From: DSWT01 sp035415725 | Lineage (GTDB): Bacteria > Chloroflexota > Anaerolineae > B4-G1 > SLSP01 | Assembly: GCA_035415725.1 (NCBI GenBank) | Contig: DAOOGN010000070.1 | Coordinates: forward strand, 1-24,503 | DNA: 24,503 nucleotides | Reading direction: 5' to 3' | Shown: piece by piece, positions 16,750 to 24,440 of the stretch | Numbering within the stretch: position 1 is the first letter of the stretch | Layout: every line of letters begins with the position of its first letter | Translations under genes and position numbers: made by a program | Notes under the pieces: generated by a model | What the model was told of the DNA's origin: nothing | What the model saw: the letters and a program-made list of their open reading frames with translations, nothing else | Databases searched by the model: none

Positions 16750-19700
16750 AAATCAAAATCTGGGGTGCACGCGGGTCCATTCCCTCCCCCATCAACTCCC
16801 AACAGATCGAGGAGAAGATCTACCGGGCCATTCTGGACATGCCGCCGATCAACACACGAGACCCCGCCGCCGTGCAATCCTACATCAAGAAGCTCCCGCC
16901 TATGATTCGCGGTACCGCCGGAGGGAACACGCCATGTATCGAAGTACAGGCCGACGGGCAGTTGTTCGTTCTGGATGCCGGATCAGGCGTGTATGCTTTG
17001 GGACTGGAGTTGATGAAAGGGCCTTTTGGCACAGGAAAAGGGACACTGCACCTCTTCATCAGCCATCCCCATTGGGATCACATTCAAGGATTCCCGATGT
17101 TTACGCCGGCCTTCGTGCCGGGAAACCGCATTTTCATCTACGGAGCGCACGATCTCCACACCGTCTTCGATATCCAACAACACCCCTTGACCTGGCCGGC
17201 AAGCCTTGCCTCGATGCAGGCCGATATCCAATTTGTGCCTATAGAGCCGGGGAAACCTTTCAACATCGGGAAAGTGCGCATCGATACCATCAAGAATGCC
17301 CATCCCGGCGATGCCTACAGCTTTCGGTTCGAAGACCAACACAGCACCCTGGTCTACGCCACCGATGCGGAATACAAAGAACTAGAGGACGATGTGGTGA
17401 ATCCCTACGTCACGTTCTTCCGCAACGCGGACGCCCTGGTCTTCGATGCCATGTACACGCTGCAAGATGCCTGGCTGATCAAAGAAGACTGGGGACATAG
17501 CTCGGCGATGATCGGCGTCGACCTGGCGCAGGCAGCCGGTGTCAAACGCCTGATCCTCTTTCACCACGATCCCTCTTACTCCGATGCTGTTATCGAGCAG
17601 ATCCATACCACCGCCGTCGAGTACCTGGCTCAGCGTGCTTCCCCGTCGTCCTTTGAGACCTTCGTGGCCTGCGAGGGCATGACCTTTGATTTAACCCCCG
17701 CGGGTGCAGTCGACCTGCAATTCACGTCGGATGGCGAAACCGCGATTGTGACCCCCACCAGTGTGTTCGACGAGCGCGGCGTGGACGAATTGGCCCGTCA
17801 GTTGACGACATGGCGCGCCTCATCCTCGCCCACCAGTTCTATCATTGACCTGTCGCAAGTCGAGACGTTTACCACGGCCAGCCTGAAATCCCTGGTCGCC
17901 TTCCGCCAGCAATGGGGGAGCAAACCCATCATCCTGACAGCGCCGTCGGAAAAAGTCAGACAAATCATCAAGTTAGGCGGCTATGGAGATTTTTTCACCA
18001 TCTATCCCACCGTGGAAACGGCCCTGGCCGCCATTCAGGCCCGCGAAGCCCTCAACTTGCCCGGCCAGGTCATCAAGAACCGTTACCGGATTGAGGCCAA
18101 GATCGGCGAGAGCCTGCTAGGCACCGTGCTCAAAGCCACCGACATCCAAGAGAACCGCCCGGTCGTACTCAAAATCCTTTCGCCGGCCTTTAGCGCCGAA
18201 ACCCTCGAAAGGTTTATGCACCAGACCCAGCAAATCGTAGCCCTGGACCATCCCCACATCGTCAAAGTATTCGCCTGGGACAGGGAAGAGAACTATGTGC
18301 TCAGTGTAGAAGAATACGTTCCTCATCCCACATTACAAGATTTCTTGGACGAGCACACCGCCATGCACGACCATGCGTCAGCCGAACAGACCGCCTTCCC
18401 GGGGTCGCCGCAATTTCTGAGCATTGCCCTGGATACTATCCAGGCTTTGGAATATGCGCACAGTCACGGCATCATTCTGGGCGATCTGAAACCCCAAAAT
18501 ATCTTCATCACCCCGCAGGGAGCACGCCTGACCGGCCTGGGTCTGGGGCGTTTGGAGGAAGGGCGCAATCTGTTGGAAACCCCCAAGTTGTTTCTGACTG
18601 CCGAGTATCTGGCGCCGGAGCAAATCCTGGGCCAGACACTTGACGCCCGCACCGACTTATATGCCTTTGGCATGATTTTGTACCAACTTTTTACCGGGCG
18701 GCTGCCCTTTGCCGGGTCTGACACCTCCAATCCCGAAACAATGAACGGCGAACCTGCCGAACAGGCCATCATGCGCAGTCGCTTGCGTTATTCGCCCCGC
18801 CCACCCCGGGAATTCAACCCCCACATCTCGGCCTCCCTGGAACATCTCATCCTCAAACTGCTGGAGCAGAACCCTAACAACCGCTACGCCAGCGCCCAAC
18901 AAGTTCGCCGCATCCTCAGCAACCTGCTCAGTGATATGGAATATGCGGTGCGCCCGCGCACACGCCTCCTCGTGGGACGTGAAAAACAAGTCCAGATCCT
19001 CCGCGCATGTTGGGAAGAGGCATTCGCCGGCCACGGACAACTCGCCTTCATCACCGGCGAGGCCGGCATTGGGAAAACGCGTCTGGCGCAACAGGTGGCA
19101 GCACAAAGCCACCCCCCCGTCCTCCTCACGGGACACTGCGAAAATGGAGAGGGACGGCCGGCTTACCAACTGTTCACCGAAGTCCTCCGCGCTTACCTCG
19201 ACACCGTCCCCCCGGAGTTCTTCGACGCCGAGGCGCGCCAACAACTCGCTAACTTCACCCCGTTGATCCCCGAAATCCATCAGATGTTGCCCGACCTGCA
19301 AATCCCCCCGCCGCTAGAGCCCCAAGCGGAACAATTACGTCTGATGACCAGCCTGACCCAATTCATCCGGCGGGCCACCCAGGAACGGGCATGGTTCCTT
19401 ATTCTCGAAGACCTGCAATGGGCAGATCCCCACAGCCTGGAATTGCTGCTCTACCTGGGGCACCACCTGCCCACCATGGCGCTCTTCATCATCGGCACCT
19501 ACCGGGACACCGAAGTGCAACGCGGGCATCCCCTGCTCAAAGCCCTGTGTGGCCTGCGCAGTCATCCGACCTATCGCCACATTCCCCTCGAACGGCTGAC
19601 CCAAGAGGAGACCGGTTTTGTCCTGACGTACATCTGGCAAAGAGCTGTGCCCGAAGCCCTCATTGAGAAAATTTACGAACACACGGCCGGCAATCCATTC

Positions 19701-20468
19701 TATGTCGAGGAAGTCGCCAAAGGACTGGAAGATGAAGGGTTGATCCCCCCTTCCGGCGAGATGAACGCCAATCCCGAATGGTATATCCAGGCACTCAAGG
19801 AAGTGCGGCTCCCCCAGAGCGTGCGCGAGCTGGTCTGGCGGCGCGTCGAGCATTTGAGCACTGCCACCCAGGCTTTGCTGCGCCAGGCTGCCGTCTTGGG
19901 GCCAACGTTCCGCTTTGACGACCTGCAGAGAATGAGCGACCTATCGGAATGGGAAGTCCTGGAACACCTGGATGAAGCGCTGGAACACCAACTGATCGAG
20001 GAGGTCCCCGGAGGATCGGCGTTGCGTTTCCGTCAGACGGAAATTCAGTCGACCATCTATGCTGAATTAGGTCCCTTGCGACGGCGTTTGCTACACCGCA
20101 AAGCCGGTGAAGCCCTGGAATATCGCGCCGTCGATCAGACGGACCCTCTGGCCGAAGAACTGGCCTATCACTTCAGTGCAGCAGGCGAGGTAGATAAAGC
20201 CATCAAGTACAGTTTACAAGCCGCCCGCCAGGCGCAACTCGCTGATGCGAACGAGACGGCGCTACAGTGGTACGAGCGCGTGTTGACGATGGTGAGTCAG
20301 TTGACGCCCGAAGCCGCTGCCGACTATCAATCACAACTCTTGACGGCGCATCAGTCAGCAGGGATGGTGTTAACGCTCCGCGGGCAATACGACAAGGCCC
20401 GCAAACACTATGCAGCGGCCCAGGCTTTGATGGAGACCTCATCACCCTCCCACGAGCGACGCCAGTAA
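16746..20468 (+). CDS. Fusion protein: MBL hydrolase, STAS, kinase-like domain, AAA ATPase
   Basis: This 1240-residue protein joins four modules. Residues 1-300 are a metallo-beta-lactamase-fold hydrolase of the cyclic-phosphodiesterase/RNase Z-like kind. The WGARGSIPSP start and a full ligand set are present: His107, His109, Asp111, His112, His186, Asp207, plus His251 and His273/274. A STAS-like domain spans about 320-430 (IIDLSQVETF at 366). A Ser/Thr-kinase-like domain spans about 446-735, retaining Lys476, Asp580 (GDLKPQN) and APE623-625. However, HRD has become LGD, DFG has become GLG (597-599), and the glycine loop is poor. An AAA ATPase region has Walker A GEAGIGKT (771-778) and ILEDLQWAD (886-894). 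Two TPR-like helical pairs end the protein early. Start: the ATG overlapping the kinase stop, giving MKIKIWGARGS. Confidence 0.87.
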   Translation: MKIKIWGARGSIPSPINSQQIEEKIYRAILDMPPINTRDPAAVQSYIKKLPPMIRGTAGGNTPCIEVQADGQLFVLDAGSGVYALGLELMKGPFGTGKGTLHLFISHPHWDHIQGFPMFTPAFVPGNRIFIYGAHDLHTVFDIQQHPLTWPASLASMQADIQFVPIEPGKPFNIGKVRIDTIKNAHPGDAYSFRFEDQHSTLVYATDAEYKELEDDVVNPYVTFFRNADALVFDAMYTLQDAWLIKEDWGHSSAMIGVDLAQAAGVKRLILFHHDPSYSDAVIEQIHTTAVEYLAQRASPSSFETFVACEGMTFDLTPAGAVDLQFTSDGETAIVTPTSVFDERGVDELARQLTTWRASSSPTSSIIDLSQVETFTTASLKSLVAFRQQWGSKPIILTAPSEKVRQIIKLGGYGDFFTIYPTVETALAAIQAREALNLPGQVIKNRYRIEAKIGESLLGTVLKATDIQENRPVVLKILSPAFSAETLERFMHQTQQIVALDHPHIVKVFAWDREENYVLSVEEYVPHPTLQDFLDEHTAMHDHASAEQTAFPGSPQFLSIALDTIQALEYAHSHGIILGDLKPQNIFITPQGARLTGLGLGRLEEGRNLLETPKLFLTAEYLAPEQILGQTLDARTDLYAFGMILYQLFTGRLPFAGSDTSNPETMNGEPAEQAIMRSRLRYSPRPPREFNPHISASLEHLILKLLEQNPNNRYASAQQVRRILSNLLSDMEYAVRPRTRLLVGREKQVQILRACWEEAFAGHGQLAFITGEAGIGKTRLAQQVAAQSHPPVLLTGHCENGEGRPAYQLFTEVLRAYLDTVPPEFFDAEARQQLANFTPLIPEIHQMLPDLQIPPPLEPQAEQLRLMTSLTQFIRRATQERAWFLILEDLQWADPHSLELLLYLGHHLPTMALFIIGTYRDTEVQRGHPLLKALCGLRSHPTYRHIPLERLTQEETGFVLTYIWQRAVPEALIEKIYEHTAGNPFYVEEVAKGLEDEGLIPPSGEMNANPEWYIQALKEVRLPQSVRELVWRRVEHLSTATQALLRQAAVLGPTFRFDDLQRMSDLSEWEVLEHLDEALEHQLIEEVPGGSALRFRQTEIQSTIYAELGPLRRRLLHRKAGEALEYRAVDQTDPLAEELAYHFSAAGEVDKAIKYSLQAARQAQLADANETALQWYERVLTMVSQLTPEAAADYQSQLLTAHQSAGMVLTLRGQYDKARKHYAAAQALMETSSPSHERRQ

Positions 20469-20596
20469 TGGATCCACTCAAGCCAGGTAAGGCGGGGAGC
20501 GAGATTCAAAAGACGCAGCCATGCGTGATAGTATCACTGGATGGGATAAACCAGCTATCCAAGCCGGGGGCAGCGGCTTTCCTCAAGTTGCTACAT

Positions 20597-20610
20597 TGTA
20601 CGTGAGTACA
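20597..20610. promoter_or_regulatory. Operator-like palindrome TGTAC-GTGA-GTACA
   Basis: A perfect 5-bp inverted repeat with a 4-nt centre lies 24 bases before the -35 box of the putative promoter. The position suits an activator site, but no regulator can be named. Confidence 0.3.
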
Positions 20611-20634
20611 GGCGAAAATTCGTCCGTATGCCCG

Positions 20635-20663
20635 ATGACAGACCTGATGACCCACGCTACAAT
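20635..20663 (+). promoter_or_regulatory. Putative promoter of the kinase-SPFH-regulator operon
   Basis: ATGACA (20635-20640) and TACAAT (20658-20663) are each one base from consensus and have the ideal 17-nt spacing. The predicted start near 20670 would give a leader of about 370 nt containing the hairpin and the tandem repeats. Confidence 0.5.
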
Positions 20664-20675
20664 AATAAGAGTATG

Positions 20676-20729
20676 TTTCATTATCAGTAGGAGTGTAACC
20701 GCACCTCCGGTACAGCCCCGATAATGAAA
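20676..20729 (+). repeat. 10-bp inverted repeat with an internal stem in the leader
   Basis: TTTCATTATC (20676-20685) is perfectly complementary to GATAATGAAA (20720-20729). Inside the 34-nt loop, GGAGTG can pair with CACCTCC with one bulge, so the whole could fold as an extended RNA hairpin at the very start of the predicted transcript. It has no T-run. Confidence 0.5.
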
Positions 20730-20796
20730 ATGATCACAGGGACTCTTTGACTAACGACTATCAGACTATTTTCAAGGGAATTCGTCATGAACTGGC

Positions 20797-21033
20797 GTTC
20801 ACCAGCGGTGGAATGAGAACTTTTCACCATGAAGGGCACGCAGGACACAAAGAATCTGAGTTTTTCTCTGTGAACTCTGGGTGCTCTGGGGCTATTTTCA
20901 GAGGAATTCCACATGAAGGGGGCAGTTCACCAGCGGTGGAATGAGAACTTTTCACCATGAAGGGCACGCAGGACACAAAGAATCTGAGTTTTTCTCTGTG
21001 AACTCTGGGTGCTCTGGGGCTATTTTCAGAGGA
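20797..21033 (+). repeat. 128-bp tandem duplication upstream of the histidine kinase
   Basis: Two copies begin at 20797 and 20925 with a period of 128 bp. They are nearly identical from GTTCACCAGCGGTGG to TTTTCAGAGGA, after which copy 1 reads ATTCCACATG and copy 2 reads GTTCACTATG, the true gene start. A partial third copy (CTATTTTCAAGGGAATTCGTCATGAA) precedes them at about 20766. Each unit therefore ends in a ribosome-site-like AGAGGA and an ATG; only the last opens a long frame. Confidence 0.85.
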
Positions 21034-21040
21034 GTTCACT

Positions 21041-22735
21041 ATGCAAAATAATCGGCATCCTGCGCGCATCCAGGTCTGGCATAAATTGTCGTTGTCGCAC
21101 GCTGTCGTCACCATGGTCAGCGTCTTGCTCACCGAAGTCATGGTGTTGGGTCTTCTGGCGTTGCTGCGCGGCGAAATAAGCTGGGGCATCCACATCACAT
21201 GCGTGACCCTCGGCGCCGCCATAGTGGGCTTACTGCTGGGGATGATGGTCAGCCACCCCCTGGCACGCCGTTTGCGTCACATACACAACATATGCCAGGC
21301 CTGGCTCAGAGGAAACCTCTCCCTGCGGATTTTGGATTCCCACCGAGATGACCTGGGTATGCTGGCGGAACAGCTTAATGCCCTGGCCGACAATTTGGAA
21401 AAAGACGAAGAAGACCTGGGCGCGTTGCACGAGCGCAACGCCCGCCTGAGCGATCAAGTGCGCGCCCTGGCCGTCGTCGAAGAACGCAATCGTCTGGCCC
21501 GCGAACTCCACGACAGCGTCAAACAACATCTTTTCAGTCTGACGATGACGGCCAGCGCCATCCGTACCCATTTCGATGCCCTGGGGCAAGCCACCGACAC
21601 AACGTTACCCGCCAACATCGCCCAACTAGCCGACATGGCGCGTGAGATCGAAAAAGCGGCCCAGAACGCCCAGCGTGAAACCACCCGCCTCATCGAAGAC
21701 CTGCGCCCGGGCACCCTACAAGAACAGGGATTAGCCACGGCGCTCAACGACTACACACTCCTCTTTGGCGCCCAGGAACACCTCCTCATCTATCTGGAAG
21801 TCCAGGGAGATGACAAACGCCTGCCGCCGACCGTCACCGAGGCCCTCTATCGCGTAGCCCAGGAAGCCCTCCACAACGTCGCCCGGCACGCCAAGGCCAC
21901 GCGCGTGGATGTCCATCTGCGTTGTAGCTCCGACCGCGCCGCATTGACCATTAAGGATAACGGCGTTGGCTTCGACACGACCCAGGCCAGCCACGGCCTG
22001 GGATTGGCGAACATGCAGGAACGGCTCATGGCGATCGGCGGGCGGCTGACCCTGGAGAGTCAAGTGGGGATCGGCACTACCGTACTGGCCGAAGTGGAAC
22101 TTCCCTATCCCCTCACCCCCACCGCGGGAACCGCCGGCGCGACCGGGCATCGTCCTGACCCGACGATTGAGAACTGGGCATGGCTAGGCGCCAAATTGGA
22201 GATTCCGGTAGGGCAAACGTGGCCCTGGCTACCCGCAGACTTGCAATACCTGCGCAGCCCGCTCTTGGAGCCAGACACCGCCCCCTTCCACTGTCGCCGG
22301 GTGCCCAGTTTTCTCGGCCTGGGGCGAAGTTACACCGTGACAGGCGGAGACCAGAACATCCTCATCGTGCGCCTCCACCGCGGCGTCGCGGGATTTGAAT
22401 GGGAGTCCGACGGTGCCTCGTGGGCACTGCGACCGGTCCGTGGACTGAACGGCAGAATGGTGTTGCGACGCAACCGCCAACCCCTGGCAGCCATCCAGTA
22501 CCAGGGACGACAAATGAATACCTGGAGCGAGATTATCTACGACAGACGCGGGTATCGACTGGCCTACGCCAAAAGTGAAACGGGATGTTCTTTCATCCTT
22601 ACGGATGAGAACGGACAAGAATGGCTCTGCTTCAAGGGCAATGGCGCCTATCAGATCACGCTGTACCGTGCCATGGCGCTGCCTTTGCTGGCGATGGTCA
22701 CCGCACGAATCATCGATGAAATAGCGGTGGCCTAA
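21041..22735 (+). CDS. NarL-family sensor histidine kinase with unusual C-terminal domain
   Basis: This 564-residue membrane kinase has two transmembrane helices (about 19-42 and 50-71) with only a few residues between them, so it probably senses within the membrane. HAMP (about 66-118), a short coiled coil and a HisKA_3 domain follow, with phosphoacceptor His157 in RELHDSVKQ. The ATPase domain shows EALHNVARHAKA, DNGVGF and GLGLANMQERL, and ends near residue 355. About 205 more residues follow, beta-rich and ending in a hydrophobic helix (ALPLLAMVTARII). I do not recognise them with certainty; the layout recalls the LURP-one/scramblase-like Tubby-C fold. AGAGGA lies 7 nt before the ATG. The downstream SPFH protein and LuxR-type regulator form its likely operon. 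Confidence 0.9.
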   Translation: MQNNRHPARIQVWHKLSLSHAVVTMVSVLLTEVMVLGLLALLRGEISWGIHITCVTLGAAIVGLLLGMMVSHPLARRLRHIHNICQAWLRGNLSLRILDSHRDDLGMLAEQLNALADNLEKDEEDLGALHERNARLSDQVRALAVVEERNRLARELHDSVKQHLFSLTMTASAIRTHFDALGQATDTTLPANIAQLADMAREIEKAAQNAQRETTRLIEDLRPGTLQEQGLATALNDYTLLFGAQEHLLIYLEVQGDDKRLPPTVTEALYRVAQEALHNVARHAKATRVDVHLRCSSDRAALTIKDNGVGFDTTQASHGLGLANMQERLMAIGGRLTLESQVGIGTTVLAEVELPYPLTPTAGTAGATGHRPDPTIENWAWLGAKLEIPVGQTWPWLPADLQYLRSPLLEPDTAPFHCRRVPSFLGLGRSYTVTGGDQNILIVRLHRGVAGFEWESDGASWALRPVRGLNGRMVLRRNRQPLAAIQYQGRQMNTWSEIIYDRRGYRLAYAKSETGCSFILTDENGQEWLCFKGNGAYQITLYRAMALPLLAMVTARIIDEIAVA

Positions 22736-22794
22736 ATCTGAAGAGTTACTCTTTATCAATGTAGCAGTCGTTCATATAGATAGAAAGGAGAACC

Positions 22795-23652
22795 ATGAGA
22801 ACCATTTACAGTATGATCTACACTTTGAAACCCTACGAACGCGGCATCAAAGAGACCCTGGGCAAATATGATAGTTTCGTTATGCCCGGCCTCGGCTTTC
22901 AGCTCCCCTTCATCCAGCTCATTCGCATCCGTGACATCCGCGAGCATACGGTGGACATTCCCCCGCAACCGGTGATCACGAAAGACAACGTCGAAATCCG
23001 CGTGGATGGCGTGATGTGGGTACGTCCCAAGTCCGACGAGGAATCCATCAAGCGCACCTTTTATAACATCGACAACTGGAAGCGCGCCGTGATTCAACTG
23101 GCGATGACCAACCTGCGCCAGGAATTCGGTGACCTGACGCTGGACGAAAGCCTGGTGGCGCGGGAAAAGATCGCCGCCAACTTGCAGCGCGTTCTCAACG
23201 AATTTGCGGCCGATTGGGGACTGGTCGTGAGCAAGGTGGAGATCATGCTCATTGATCCGCCAGAAGACATCAAAAAAGCGATGCACAAACAGAAGACGGC
23301 CGAGCAGGAACGCCGTGCCATGCGTCTGTTGGCAACCGGTGAGTTCGAAGCCGCCGAACAACAAAAGCTGGCGACGATTCAACGTGCCGAAGGTGAACGC
23401 GAAGCCATCATCAGGAAGGCCGAAGGTGAACGCGAAGCTGCCATCCGCATCGCGGAAGGTCGCGCCGAGGCCATCCGCCTGGTCAACGAAGCCGCCGAGA
23501 AATACTTCCGCGGGAATGCCCAAACCCTGCGCCAGTTGGAAATGACCGAGAACGCGCTCAAAGACAATGCCAAGATCGTCGTTACGGAGCAAGGCGTCAG
23601 CCCCACCCTGTTGTTGGGGAATCTGCCGGTCTCGGTGTCAAAGGAGGCCTAA
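22795..23652 (+). CDS. SPFH/band 7 (stomatin-like) protein without a membrane helix
   Basis: This 285-residue protein has an SPFH domain (about 10-170; PGLGFQLPFIQ, ITKDNVEIRVDGVMWVR, LTLDESLVAREKI) and a long charged coiled coil (about 170-240) built from repeated AEGEREA/AEGRAEA units. A short C-terminal tail follows. Such proteins scaffold membrane microdomains and regulate membrane enzymes. The usual N-terminal hydrophobic anchor is missing. This is not a start-choice artefact, because an in-frame TAG lies six codons upstream and AAGGAG precedes the ATG at good spacing. It should be peripheral or recruited by a partner. It sits 59 nt after the kinase and 9 nt before the response regulator, implying a role in that signalling circuit. 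Confidence 0.9.
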   Translation: MRTIYSMIYTLKPYERGIKETLGKYDSFVMPGLGFQLPFIQLIRIRDIREHTVDIPPQPVITKDNVEIRVDGVMWVRPKSDEESIKRTFYNIDNWKRAVIQLAMTNLRQEFGDLTLDESLVAREKIAANLQRVLNEFAADWGLVVSKVEIMLIDPPEDIKKAMHKQKTAEQERRAMRLLATGEFEAAEQQKLATIQRAEGEREAIIRKAEGEREAAIRIAEGRAEAIRLVNEAAEKYFRGNAQTLRQLEMTENALKDNAKIVVTEQGVSPTLLLGNLPVSVSKEA

Positions 23653-23661
23653 CAAAACGTT

Positions 23662-24357
23662 ATGACAACACCTCCCGCCGCCAATGCCGAACACATCACC
23701 GTCTTTATCGTCGACGATCACGACGTGGTCCGCAAAGGGCTGCGCTTCTATCTGAGCGCGCATCCTGACATTGCCATTGTCGGTGAAGCCGGCGACACTC
23801 AGACTGCCATTGCCGGCGTGATCGAGCAAGTGCCCGACGTGGTGCTGATGGACCTGGTACTGCCGCTAAAGCCGGGCGCACAGCCTTCGGATGAGGGCGG
23901 GGTGCAGGCCACACGGCAAATTCGCCAGAGCAGTCCCCGCACCCAAGTCGTCGTGTTGACGAGCTACGCGCAGGATGAGTTGATTTTCTCCGCCATCAAG
24001 GCGGGCGCGCTGTCCTATCTGCTCAAGGATGCCGACGCACAGACCGTGCTCCACGCCATCCACGCCGCCAGCCGTGGGGAAGCCATCCTTCATCCCCGCA
24101 TCGCCCGACGGCTCATGGCCGAGGTCAGCACGCCCAGGCCCGGCCATGAGCCCGCCGCCGAACTCACCGCACGTGAGATGGAAGTGCTGCAACTCATCGC
24201 CCAGGGGCAATCCAATGCCGAAATTGCCGCCCAACTCGTCGTCACCGAGCGCACTGTCAAAGCGCACGTGAGCAACCTGCTGAGCAAGTTGCACCTTTCC
24301 GACCGCACTCAGGCTGCCGTCTATGCCTGGCGCGAGGGGCTGATCGAGAAATCGTAA
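23662..24357 (+). CDS. Response regulator, NarL/FixJ type (receiver plus LuxR HTH)
   Basis: This 231-residue transcription regulator has a receiver domain with acidic pair Asp18-Asp19, phospho-acceptor Asp64 (VVLMDL), a conserved Thr in VVVLTSY and Lys in YLLKDAD. A LuxR-type helix-turn-helix follows (about 165-228; LTAREMEVLQLIAQGQSNAEIA, TERTVKAHVSNLLSKL is the recognition region). The loop after Asp64 is about eight residues longer than usual (LPLKPGAQPSDEGGVQ in place of MPGMDGVE). AGGAGG lies in the end of the SPFH gene, about 15 nt before the ATG, which is long. The cognate kinase is presumably the NarL-type kinase two genes upstream. Target promoters cannot be told from the window. Confidence 0.92.
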   Translation: MTTPPAANAEHITVFIVDDHDVVRKGLRFYLSAHPDIAIVGEAGDTQTAIAGVIEQVPDVVLMDLVLPLKPGAQPSDEGGVQATRQIRQSSPRTQVVVLTSYAQDELIFSAIKAGALSYLLKDADAQTVLHAIHAASRGEAILHPRIARRLMAEVSTPRPGHEPAAELTAREMEVLQLIAQGQSNAEIAAQLVVTERTVKAHVSNLLSKLHLSDRTQAAVYAWREGLIEKS

Positions 24358-24397
24358 CCATTTAGTTCTGTGAGTACTGGGAGCTGGAAGGAGATTT

Positions 24398-24440
24398 CCC
24401 CTCCCTCTGCCCCCTCCCCAGCAGACTGCGGGAGGGAGAA
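24398..24440 (+). terminator. Possible terminator after the response regulator
   Basis: CCCTCCC (24399-24405) pairs with GGGAGGG (24430-24436), and inside it TCTGC (24406-24410) pairs with GCAGA (24421-24425). The hairpin is followed by an A-rich stretch and then TTTTT a few bases later, so it is not a canonical terminator. The remaining bases to the window end hold no supported gene. Confidence 0.35.

Larger units (their letters stand above)
20469..21040. other. Non-coding leader and repeat region before the second signalling operon
   Basis: I see no gene in these 572 bases. Short frames here lack family resemblance and usable ribosome sites. The region holds a small palindrome, a promoter, a long-range inverted repeat and a 128-bp tandem duplication, each listed separately. 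I found no strong terminator after the fusion gene, so read-through into the next operon is possible. Confidence 0.6.

Noticed and set aside
20267..20724. Small plus-strand frames past the fusion gene as a frameshifted TPR continuation
   Set aside because: The translated residues show no TPR-like helical pattern and no homology I can recognise.
20797..21040. CRISPR array
   Set aside because: There are only two full copies of a 128-bp unit with no spacers, and no cas genes nearby.
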